Positions 16,092-23,568 of a stretch of 64,000 nucleotides of DNA are shown piece after piece. The position numbers were made by a program, and so were the translations under genes. Each line of letters opens with the position of its first letter. Position 1 is the stretch's first letter. Source of the stretch: Verrucomicrobiota bacterium (lineage in GTDB: Bacteria > Verrucomicrobiota > Verrucomicrobiia > Limisphaerales > UBA1319); contig JAKLHY010000007.1 of NCBI GenBank assembly GCA_022709905.1, positions 1-64,000 on the forward strand, written 5' to 3'. The notes below the pieces were generated by a model, which was not told the origin of the DNA, ran no database searches, and worked only from the letters and a program-made list of their open reading frames with translations.

Positions 16092-18029
16092 ATGACCACG
16101 TCATTTTCACGGTTCAAGGGGTTCGGACATCTCATTGGCTTTCCTTGGCCAATGTGTCTGGGCCCGTTGGGGATGGCGGTTGCCATAGGTTGGGTTTCCT
16201 ATGGCGAACCCGCGAATCAACCTCTTGAGCTGGGGATTTCACGTGCCCATCCTAATGGAATTGTGCTGCACTGGTCTGCACAGAAGGGCTGTGCTTATTC
16301 CCTTCAGAAGTCCGAAGAACCGTTGTCGAACCGCTGGCATGATTGGCTGCAATTCGCACCAGCTGGAGAAGATCTGCCTGTGACGACTCCGCTTGATACG
16401 GCCTCCAGGCAGGCCTTTTTCCGTTTGGCTGATCGTGGGTGGGCCGTCAGCGGCATCGTCCGAGACGAACAAGGGCCGGTAGCCGGGGCTGTGGTTCGCG
16501 TTCAGGGCACCACTAACGCCAGTTTTACTGATGAGACTGGCCGCTTCGTGCTCGCTGGATTGTCTGAACATGGGCGACACACGATCAGCGCTTGGAAACA
16601 CCTCAATTACTGCGCGAAGGTGGAATCAGTGAGTGCGGGAACGCGGGACATTCCGATCATCCTACGTCGATATCAGACCCATGATAATCCGCGTTACCGT
16701 TGGATTGCCCCCACAGGTGAAGGCTCGTGCATGAGCTGCAAGGCCGACCTCACCAAACAATGGCTTGAAAACGACGCGCATGCGGGCGCGGCAAACAATC
16801 CCCGGTTCCTGACGATGTACAATGGCACCGATACCCAGGGACAGCGCAGTCCTTTAACGCAATATGTGAATAGCTTGGAATATGGCCGGATTCCGTTGGC
16901 TCCTGATCCGATCCATCCGTATTACGGCCCGGGATATCGCCTCGACTTCCCGCAATCGTCCGGCAATTGCGCCGCCTGCCACCTCCCTGGGGCCGCTCTG
17001 GATGCGCCTTACGGAACGGATCCCAATTTGGCCTCGGGCGCTGATCGGTTCGGGGTTCATTGCGATTTCTGCCACAAGGTCGCCGAGGTCATCTTGGAAC
17101 CTTCAAGTAACCTACCATTTCCAAACCGGCCCGGGGTCATGTCCATGGATGTCCGCCGGCCCTTCCCGGAAGATCCGGAGCGTTATCAACTTTTCTTCGG
17201 TTCGTTTGACGATGACAACGTGCCCGAGGAGGATGCCAAGCTGCCCTTGTTGAGCGAAAGCCGGTTTTGCGCGCCGTGCCATTTCGGCGTGTTCTGGAAC
17301 GTCACCGTATACAATTCATATGGCGAATGGCTGTCCAGCCCATACAGTCGACCCCAGACTGGCCGGACTTGCCAGGAGTGCCACATGCCCAGTCCCTCAG
17401 TCTACCGTGGACAAACCATAACCAATATTGCCCCTGGCAAAGGGGGGATCGCAAGGAATCCCGAGACGATCCATGCCCACACATTCCCGGGAGCCGCAAG
17501 CTCCGAACTTCTCCGCAACGCGGTAAGTCTTCAAGTGTCGGCAATCAGGCGGAATAGCAGCATCGAAGTCACCGTCCGCATCACAAACGATAAGACCGGC
17601 CACCATGTGCCCAGCGATTCCCCGCTTCGACAGATGATCCTGCTCGTCAACGCGCGGGACGATGCGGGCAGCGCTTTGCCTCAACTCGATGGAGCCCGCG
17701 TTCCCGACTGGGGTGGCAAAGGCGAGGTGGCGCTTGGCAATTATGCAGGACAGCCAGGCAAGGCGTTCGCGAAGGTCTTGGAGGAACTCTGGACAGAAGT
17801 GTCTCCCAGTGGCGCTTATTGGAATCCCACTCGATTGGTCAGCGACAACCGTTTGGCCGCGTTTGCCACAGACGAAAGCTGTTACCGTTTTATCGATCGG
17901 GGGCAGAGCGCAACGGCGGTGGAAGTGAAGCTTCTTTTCCGTCGTGCCTACAAAGCGTTGATGAACCAAAAGGGTTGGACAGTCCCCGATATCATCATGG
18001 CAGAAACCAACTTGGTTGTGCCGCCATAG
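16092..18029 (+). CDS. Secreted multiheme c-type cytochrome with carboxypeptidase-regulatory-like domain
   Basis: 645 residues. The frame is open from 15897 inside the preceding gene, but ATG 16092 gives a signal segment (CLGPLGMAVAIGWVSYG). Residues ~116-195 form a CarboxypepD-regulatory-like beta-sandwich (SGIVRDEQGPVAGAVVRV...TDETGRFVLAGL). The heme region has CMSCK (residue 213), CAACH (293), CDFCH (324), CAPCH (393) and CQECH (427). The first site thus has Lys where the proximal His normally sits. CxxCK followed by four CxxCH is also the order in nitrite reductase NrfA, but the rest does not look like NrfA. The C-terminal part (residues ~470-645) includes GHHVPSDSPLRQMIL, typical of cytochrome c554-like families. 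Likely periplasmic or surface electron transfer. Partner: the upstream Asp-box protein. Confidence 0.8.
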   Translation: MTTSFSRFKGFGHLIGFPWPMCLGPLGMAVAIGWVSYGEPANQPLELGISRAHPNGIVLHWSAQKGCAYSLQKSEEPLSNRWHDWLQFAPAGEDLPVTTPLDTASRQAFFRLADRGWAVSGIVRDEQGPVAGAVVRVQGTTNASFTDETGRFVLAGLSEHGRHTISAWKHLNYCAKVESVSAGTRDIPIILRRYQTHDNPRYRWIAPTGEGSCMSCKADLTKQWLENDAHAGAANNPRFLTMYNGTDTQGQRSPLTQYVNSLEYGRIPLAPDPIHPYYGPGYRLDFPQSSGNCAACHLPGAALDAPYGTDPNLASGADRFGVHCDFCHKVAEVILEPSSNLPFPNRPGVMSMDVRRPFPEDPERYQLFFGSFDDDNVPEEDAKLPLLSESRFCAPCHFGVFWNVTVYNSYGEWLSSPYSRPQTGRTCQECHMPSPSVYRGQTITNIAPGKGGIARNPETIHAHTFPGAASSELLRNAVSLQVSAIRRNSSIEVTVRITNDKTGHHVPSDSPLRQMILLVNARDDAGSALPQLDGARVPDWGGKGEVALGNYAGQPGKAFAKVLEELWTEVSPSGAYWNPTRLVSDNRLAAFATDESCYRFIDRGQSATAVEVKLLFRRAYKALMNQKGWTVPDIIMAETNLVVPP

Positions 18030-18161
18030 GCGGCTTTCCGGTCAAAGTGCACACCCACTACTGGAGGATGGGGAGAATGATTTTTAACTGGCAGTCAGGG
18101 CATAGGGGTCCAGATCATTTGGAATTTTCTTCGGAAAATTCAACCCGGCATACCGAAAAGT

Positions 18162-19673
18162 TCATCGAATGTTTTGGTCGGGCAGTTCAGTCTTGATCCC
18201 CAGATCGAGCGGCATGTTGTCCTTACCGGGAGTCAAACCCTCGGCGGCAAGCATCGTCGCAATCTGATTCTCCAGCTCACGCAGCCGCGAGGCGTAGCGC
18301 GGGTTCTTGGCGAGATTCCGCAACTCGCCGGGATCCTTGCGAAGATCATAAAGCTCGGGCCTGTGGTGGTCGGGCGAACCGTCTCCGTGGGGATACCGGG
18401 TATACTTCCATCGCTCCGTGCGAATCCCGCGAACGTTGGGCGTATAGGGAAATTGCTTTTCGTAGTTGTATTCGTAAAACCACGCCTTGCGCCATAAACG
18501 GTCGCCCTCATTCACCAGTTTTTTCCACGATCGTCCTTGAATGTTCGACAACGCCGGCGCACCGCAAAGGTCGAGCACACTCGGGGCGGTATCGAGGGTC
18601 AGGACTTGTCGCCGGACAACCTTTCCTCTCGGAAGCCCCGGGCCGCGCGCGACGAGGGGAATCCGGATGCTCGGCTCATGCATGGTCCGCTTGTCCACCA
18701 TCCCATGCTCGCCCTGAAGCAGGCCGTTATCGCCCATAAAAAGGATGAGCGTGTTTTCATACTGCCCCGTTTCCTTGAGAAAGGCCACGAGCCGTCCGAC
18801 ACTGTCATCCACGCTCAATACCGTGCCCCAATAGGCATGAACCATGTTCTCGAAGTCTTGGACCGCCTCGGGTCGGCGGTCGGGAAAATTTTTCCGCCAT
18901 TCAAACAGCGGACCATAGATCCCATGCCAGGTATCCAGCCGTTGTTTCACCCAGTCCGGTTTTCCCTCGAGCTGGAACGCGCTCTCGGGATACGGCACGC
19001 GAACACGGCTGAACACATTGCTGTATCGAGGTTCAGGCGTGTAAAAGGAATGCGGCGCCTTTTGCCCAATGCATAGCGCCCAGGGTTGGCCGGGTTTGCG
19101 TTGCCTCAGCCAATCCAAGCCGTAATCGGTGACCTCGTGGGTGTAATAACCTCTGGCCGTTTCATGGCGATCGCCGTTCACATTCCACTCGGTGTCGAAA
19201 TACTTGCCCTGTCCTTTATGCGTGACAAACCAATCGAACCCGGGACGGGGCGCATCGTTGTTTTCCCCCATGTGCCACTTGCCCACGTATGCCGTCGCAT
19301 ACTGGCTCTCGCGCAATCGACCTGGCCAGTGCGGCAGCGCGGCCGGCAATTCTGTGAAATTGTCGCGAACCCCATGACGATGCGCGTAAAGCCCCGTCAG
19401 AATGCTCGCCCGGCTTGGGGAGCAAAGCGAGGTCGTGCAGAACGCATTGGCAAACCTCACTCCCGTCCGGGCCAGCGCGTCGATGTGCGGGGTCCGCACG
19501 TGCTGCGAGCCATAGCAACCCAGGGCATCCGGCCGCAGGTCGTCGCAGAGAATGAAGAGCACATTGGGGCGATCAATGGGCTCCGATGCCTGAAGCGCCC
19601 CAGCTCGCGCAAACAAAAGAACTGTCAGGAACAGGACTCGCGCCGGGATGCTCCGTTGATGTCGTGTCGTCAT
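18162..19673 (-). CDS. Secreted sulfatase (type I, formylglycine)
   Basis: 503 residues, signal peptide ARVLFLTVLLFARAGALQA, then RPNVLFILCDDLRPDALGCYG, where the paired Asp bind calcium. The sulfatase signature SLCSPSRASILTG has its Cys at about residue 84, which must be oxidised to formylglycine by an FGE/SUMF1 enzyme. Later motifs VGKWHMG, LFMGDNGLLQGEHG and IPLVARGPG are those of the iduronate-2-sulfatase/choline-sulfatase-like group. It removes sulfate from polysaccharides or similar esters in the periplasm. The frame is open to 19799, but ATG 19673 directly precedes the signal peptide. Downstream of a decayed restriction locus on the same strand. Substrate not determinable. Confidence 0.85.
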   Translation of the reverse strand: MTTRHQRSIPARVLFLTVLLFARAGALQASEPIDRPNVLFILCDDLRPDALGCYGSQHVRTPHIDALARTGVRFANAFCTTSLCSPSRASILTGLYAHRHGVRDNFTELPAALPHWPGRLRESQYATAYVGKWHMGENNDAPRPGFDWFVTHKGQGKYFDTEWNVNGDRHETARGYYTHEVTDYGLDWLRQRKPGQPWALCIGQKAPHSFYTPEPRYSNVFSRVRVPYPESAFQLEGKPDWVKQRLDTWHGIYGPLFEWRKNFPDRRPEAVQDFENMVHAYWGTVLSVDDSVGRLVAFLKETGQYENTLILFMGDNGLLQGEHGMVDKRTMHEPSIRIPLVARGPGLPRGKVVRRQVLTLDTAPSVLDLCGAPALSNIQGRSWKKLVNEGDRLWRKAWFYEYNYEKQFPYTPNVRGIRTERWKYTRYPHGDGSPDHHRPELYDLRKDPGELRNLAKNPRYASRLRELENQIATMLAAEGLTPGKDNMPLDLGIKTELPDQNIR

Positions 19674-19740
19674 GTTGTCGGGGATTTTCTTAGCTTCAAC
19701 AGGAGTATGAGAGCCAGCCGATGGGTAACTCAAGCTTGTT

Positions 19741-19896
19741 TCACCTCGGATCATCGAGTTCTGCTGACTCGTTCGCTCCATACTGCAAGGATTCCGCAAG
19801 CACGCGCCGCAGCGCCTTCACCTCCCAATGCTCCGGCACGTCGCCGAGCCATTCGACGCCTGAGGATTTGTATTTCGGATAGGCGGGGAGCTTCAT
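19741..19896 (-). pseudogene. Truncated HsdS (type I restriction specificity subunit), N-terminal 51 codons
   Basis: Too short to be obvious. ATG at 19896 opens a frame reading MKLPAYPKYKSSGVEWLGDV, then PEHWEVKALRRVL and LQYGANESAELDDPR before a TGA at 19741. The phrase SGVEWLGDVPEHWEV followed by YGANESAE(L)DDP is the start of many HsdS target-recognition subunits, which normally run to about 400 residues. The frame stops just before the expected first target-recognition domain continues, and sequence beyond belongs to the sulfatase region, so the gene is truncated. Its ATG overlaps the TGA of the four-helix-bundle gene (ATGA), the arrangement expected in an intact hsd operon. Confidence 0.7.
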
Positions 19897-20456
19897 GGGT
19901 GGCCCTCCGGGTTGCGGCGGGCGTCCAGGCGGGCGCGGGTCATGCGCTCGCGCAGGCCGCCCTCCGCCAGAAACGCCTTCTCCATGGCGCGAAGCTGCTG
20001 GTCCAGCAGATAGTTGGTCTGGTGAATGAGACAGACGAGGATGTTGGCCACGATCTCCGGCGGGCGGGTGTCGATATAGGTCCTATAGGACTCATAGGAC
20101 ACATCTGGCCTCGCACCGAGCTTCCTGACAAAGAGAGCTTCCTTGGAGTCTTTTTCCCAGAGCGGATGGCCGCCGGTGCGCAGAAAATCCCGATAATCCT
20201 CCAGCAACTCCTCCAGGCTGGCCCGGGCGACATTCACCAGCTTGATCTCGGTTTCCTTGGAGGTGCCACTGGCCTGGCTGCCTTCCAGGATGTTCTGTTT
20301 GCCGGAGCGGGCTGCCTGGACCATCTGGTCAACGGTGCGGTCCCGTTTGTTCAGGAAACGCTCACAGAAACGCACCGTGCCGTCGTAAACAATGCGGGCC
20401 TTCTTGAATGACAGCAGCTCTTCGTAACCGCCGTGAGGTGGAATAAACCCGCTCAC
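19893..20456 (-). CDS. Four-helix-bundle suffix-domain protein
   Basis: 187 residues. MSGFIPPHGGYEELLSFKKA and IVYDGTVRFCERFL are followed by DQMVQAARSGKQNILEGSQA, the signature of four-helix-bundle proteins related to the 23S-rRNA intervening-sequence protein. These small helical proteins have no assigned enzymatic role, and the suffix-domain subtype is often found embedded in type I restriction-modification operons. Here its stop overlaps the ATG of a truncated hsdS, and its start overlaps (20453-20456) the stop of an upstream minus-strand frame ending GLENEIVALLREVTA. It is therefore the only intact gene of what looks like a decayed hsd operon. Whether it is still expressed is unknown. Confidence 0.7.
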   Translation of the reverse strand: MSGFIPPHGGYEELLSFKKARIVYDGTVRFCERFLNKRDRTVDQMVQAARSGKQNILEGSQASGTSKETEIKLVNVARASLEELLEDYRDFLRTGGHPLWEKDSKEALFVRKLGARPDVSYESYRTYIDTRPPEIVANILVCLIHQTNYLLDQQLRAMEKAFLAEGGLRERMTRARLDARRNPEGHP

Positions 20457-20530
20457 GCCGTGACCTCCCGGAGCAAGGCCACAATCTCATTCTCCAGGCC
20501 GCGGATAAATGAGTGCGGCGCAGAAAAGGA
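20453..20530 (-). pseudogene. Possible 3' remnant of an hsdM-type gene
   Basis: A minus-strand frame ends in SFIRGLENEIVALLREVTA with its stop overlapping the start of the four-helix-bundle gene. In intact loci the gene in this position is commonly the methylase hsdM. Only about 20 residues look protein-like. Upstream of about 20540 the sequence changes character (more A+T) and no methylase motif is found. The assignment rests mainly on position and overlap. Confidence 0.3.
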
Positions 20531-20920
20531 GGACGACCTTAAAGCCGAGGTGGGTGGTTGATTTACTGGTTTTGGATATGCGACGCAGCTTCGGCAACAA
20601 ACGGCAGTCGAATTAGTCATCTGGGTGTCAGGCGGTTGGTGCAAGTCCCCAATAGCGGCCCGATTGGAAGGACCTTTCATGACCATAACTCCAGGATTTT
20701 ACTAAACCAATTCAACACGAGACAGTTGGGCAACCATGCTCTTATGCCGAACACTGGCCACTTTGGCAACTCAGAATTTACAGTAAACGACAGACGCCAT
20801 CCAATCGTTGAAATCCAGCAACCGACTCAGACAGCCACTGGATTGCCGACACACCAGGTCAAGCCTATATCGAGGCAAACATTCGGCAGAATATCGAAAC
20901 ATTGAGAAGTCCAGAATGGC
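20531..20920. other. AT-richer stretch without recognisable gene
   Basis: About 390 bases between the restriction remnant and tRNA-Glu. A plus-strand frame 20558-20905 (115 codons) exists but has an unusual His/Asn/Gln-rich composition, no family resemblance and no ribosome-binding site. The stretch looks less G+C-rich by eye than its surroundings, in keeping with foreign or decaying DNA beside a tRNA gene. Confidence 0.4.
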
Positions 20921-20992
20921 GACCCTAATGGGATTCGAACCCATGCCGCCACCGTGAAAGGGTGGTGTCCTAGGCCTCTAGACGATAGGGTC
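20921..20992 (-). tRNA. tRNA-Glu (anticodon TTC)
   Basis: On the minus strand the acceptor stem GACCCTA pairs with TAGGGTC. The anticodon arm is CCACC-CTTTCAC-GGTGG with anticodon TTC (decodes GAA/GAG), and the T arm ATGGG-TTCGAAT-CCCAT is perfect. CCA is not encoded. tRNA genes are frequent integration sites, which fits the decayed foreign genes just beyond its 3' side (lower coordinates). Confidence 0.95.
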
Positions 20993-21244
20993 GTCCTACG
21001 ACAAGGGTGAGCACTATAGGGTAGTCCAGCTGGTTGTCACGCCGAAAAATGCGGAAAAATTTAACGCAACGCCAGGGCTGTTCCAAAGTGCATTTGAATA
21101 GGCAGGCCGGTCATCGTGCGGATGTTTTAAAATGCGAATCCGCGAAATTCATCGCCCGCTTGATCGGGATTCTTGCCTCTCACCTTGAGAGTAGCCGGAG
21201 AGCGGCCGGCGCCCCCTCATGTGTCAATTAAGAAACAGACCCCT

Positions 21245-22123
21245 TTATTGCATGCCAACCCTTTTTGGACTGCTGAGGTAGCGGAACAAGTCTGTATCCG
21301 CCGGAAGCACGATGGTACTGCGTTGAGCGAGAAACTGCTCGTAAGCCTGCAAGCTGCGCACGAAGGCATAAAACTCCGCGTCCTTGCCGTAAGCCTCCGC
21401 ATAGACTCGAGTGGCGGTGGCGTCGCCTTCGCCGCGAAGCTTCTCGGCGTCCTGCTTGGCCTGGGCCAGAACGATCGTGCATTGCTTGTCAGTTTCGGCC
21501 TTGAGCTTGGCGGATTCCTCCTCCCCTTCGCTGCGATAGCGTTTGGCCTCGCGCTCGCGCTCGGCTTGCATGCGCTGAAAAACGCTCAACTGCACCTCCT
21601 GCGGCAAGTCGGCGCGTTTAATGCGCACGTCGACCACTTCGATGCCAAACTCCGTGGCTTTCTCGCGGGCCGTTTTGGCCACGTTGTCCATGATGGTTTC
21701 GCGTTTTGGGCCGACGACGAGCTCGAAGGTATGGCTGGCCACTTCGCGGCGCAGTTCGGACAAGACCAGGTCATCGAGTCGGGCGCGGGCGCCGGACTCG
21801 TCCCGCACGGTCTTATAGAACAGGAGCGGATCGGCGATGCGCCAGCGGGTCACCGGGTCGGCCACCAGGCGCTTCTTGTCTTGAGTGAGGTATTCGGCCT
21901 TGGGAGCGTCGCTGGTGAGGATGCGGCGATCAAAGCGGTTGACCGTTTGGAGGAAGGGCGTTTTCCATGCCAGGCCGGATTGTTGAAGGGTGCGCTTGTA
22001 TTCGCCAAACTGGGTGATGATGACCTGTTCGGTTTCGTTGATCGTGAACAAGGTTTGTCGCATCACAACCACTCCCAGCAGAATTACGATCAGGGCGCCG
22101 AGACTAAAGAGTTTTGTTTTCAT
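21245..22123 (-). CDS. hflC: HflC, membrane protease modulator (stomatin/band 7)
   Basis: 292 residues with one N-terminal membrane helix (LFSLGALIVILLGVVVM) and a band-7/SPFH domain. Family blocks visible are INETEQVIITQFGEYKR, RILTSDAPKAEYLTQDKKRL, GIEVVDVRIKRADLP and the C-terminal coiled region RMQAEREREAKRYRSEGEEE with GEGDATATRVYAEAYGKDAEFYAF. HflC partners HflK in a large periplasm-facing assembly that surrounds and modulates the FtsH protease. The gene lies 20 bp downstream of hflK on the same strand. Length and motifs are normal. Confidence 0.9.
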   Translation of the reverse strand: MKTKLFSLGALIVILLGVVVMRQTLFTINETEQVIITQFGEYKRTLQQSGLAWKTPFLQTVNRFDRRILTSDAPKAEYLTQDKKRLVADPVTRWRIADPLLFYKTVRDESGARARLDDLVLSELRREVASHTFELVVGPKRETIMDNVAKTAREKATEFGIEVVDVRIKRADLPQEVQLSVFQRMQAEREREAKRYRSEGEEESAKLKAETDKQCTIVLAQAKQDAEKLRGEGDATATRVYAEAYGKDAEFYAFVRSLQAYEQFLAQRSTIVLPADTDLFRYLSSPKRVGMQ

Positions 22124-22143
22124 GCATTTGGACGGGTTGGGAT

Positions 22144-23160
22144 TTACTTGTCACGCGTGGATTCGCCGGGATTGGCAGGCGGCAATAGCCGGGTGGCGCC
22201 GTCCGTGATGGGTAACAGGGGCAAGAGGCGCTGGCTGACGTCCCCGCCAATGATGATCTTGTCAATGTCGGGGAGGATTTTCTCAATGGTTTCAAGGTGG
22301 AGTCGATCGCGGGTAACATCCCGGGCCTTTTCGTATTCAGCCAGGACGCTCAGGAATCGGGAGGCCTCGCCCTGGGCCAGAAGGACGCGCTGTTCCTTGT
22401 AGCCCTCGGCTTCCCGCAGGACTTTTTGCGCCTCGCCACGAGCCTTGGGCAGCATGTCGGCCTGATAGCCGCGGGCTTGGTTGATGAGTTTTTCCTTGTC
22501 CTCGCGGGCCCGCACCACATCGTGGAAGGCATCGCGCACCTGGTCCGGCGGATCGGCGGCCTGCAGTTTGACCTCGGTGATGACCAGGCCGGACTGGTAG
22601 GCGTCCATCAGCCGCTGGATGAAGGCACGCGCGTCTTCCTGCACCTTGGCGCGCTCTTCAATCATGACTTGGTCGATGGTCATGCTGCCAACAGTGCTGC
22701 GAAGCGCCACCTCGGTCGCTGCCAGGAGCGCGGCTTCCGGTTCGCGCAGGCGGAAGAGGTACTTTGAAGGATCGGCCACCCGGTACTGCACTACGATTTG
22801 GGCCTCGACGATATTTTCATCGCCGGTGAGCATCAGCGCCTCCTCGGCAACCCGCTGACCGGCACGAAAACCCACCTCAATGCGCCGGATTTGTTCCACA
22901 CTGACCACGTCCACGCGCTGGAAAGGCCAAGGGTAACGGTAGTTCAAGCCCGGCTCGGTGCGGGCGGTTTCCTTGCCGAAGGTGCGGACCACCCCTTTAT
23001 GGCCGGGATTGACGACATACACGCCGCCAGCCAGCCAAAGCACCAGAATGGCCCCAATGGCCACAGGCAGTATTTTGGGCAGGTGCAGGTGCAAGCATTC
23101 CTGGGCTTGCTTTAATAACTGCGCCACTTGTTCTTCGAACTGAGGTTGCCTGTAACTCAT
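22144..23160 (-). CDS. hflK: HflK, membrane protease modulator (stomatin/band 7)
   Basis: 338 residues with a membrane helix at about 30-52 (ILPVAIGAILVLWLAGGVYVV), then the SPFH domain: NPGHKGVVRTFGK, EPGLNYRYPWPFQRVD, MLTGDENIVEAQIVVQYRV, and the LINQARGYQADMLPKARGEA helical region. It forms the heteromeric HflK-HflC cage around FtsH. ATG 23160 is preceded by ggag 10 bases upstream. First gene of the hflK-hflC pair, 408 bp downstream of smc on the same strand. The C-terminal proline-rich tail (LLPPANPGESTRDK) is short. Confidence 0.9.
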   Translation of the reverse strand: MSYRQPQFEEQVAQLLKQAQECLHLHLPKILPVAIGAILVLWLAGGVYVVNPGHKGVVRTFGKETARTEPGLNYRYPWPFQRVDVVSVEQIRRIEVGFRAGQRVAEEALMLTGDENIVEAQIVVQYRVADPSKYLFRLREPEAALLAATEVALRSTVGSMTIDQVMIEERAKVQEDARAFIQRLMDAYQSGLVITEVKLQAADPPDQVRDAFHDVVRAREDKEKLINQARGYQADMLPKARGEAQKVLREAEGYKEQRVLLAQGEASRFLSVLAEYEKARDVTRDRLHLETIEKILPDIDKIIIGGDVSQRLLPLLPITDGATRLLPPANPGESTRDK

Positions 23161-23568
23161 AATTTTATCTCCGGGATCAGGCGGTTAAACGAAGGCCCCC
23201 CCCAACGCCATTGCCTCAACAATTGCACAAACTCATGGTGAAAGCCGCCACATAACCGCAGGCGGCCGCCGCAATATCGTGTCGATCAGCAAACATGGCA
23301 AGGCCAATCGCGCACCCCATTTTCTGGCAGGCAGCAAACTCATCCGCAGTTGCCTAGGCCAGTCAACCTCCTGGGGCTGCGTATGTGTCCGGCCTCGTGC
23401 GCGGCATTGCCCACCGCCGTCGGGGAATGGATGCCATGCGCTTTCTCCGACAGCCGCAGCGGGCGGGTTTGGGGGAGGGCATTGTGATCGCTCATATGCC
23501 CGCGGAGCCTCGGACTGCCCCGAGGCCCCCGCCAATCGGGTTGTAAGTCGAATGAAGTCCTGACTGGC
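23161..23568. other. 408-bp gap between smc and hflK
   Basis: The stretch contains no frame with family resemblance; the 100-codon minus-strand frame 23233-23535 is Pro/Arg-rich and looks spurious. It must hold the hflK promoter and the smc transcript end, but I could not identify a confident promoter or a T-tailed hairpin. Confidence 0.4.

Noticed and set aside
16728..17384. Calling the five-heme cytochrome NrfA on the basis of CxxCK plus four CxxCH
   Set aside because: The heme spacing, the N-terminal regulatory-like domain and the long C-terminal domain do not fit NrfA. Only the motif order is shared.
20558..20905. 115-codon plus-strand frame as a gene
   Set aside because: Atypical composition, no recognisable domain and no ribosome-binding site; it lies in an AT-richer stretch with restriction-locus debris.
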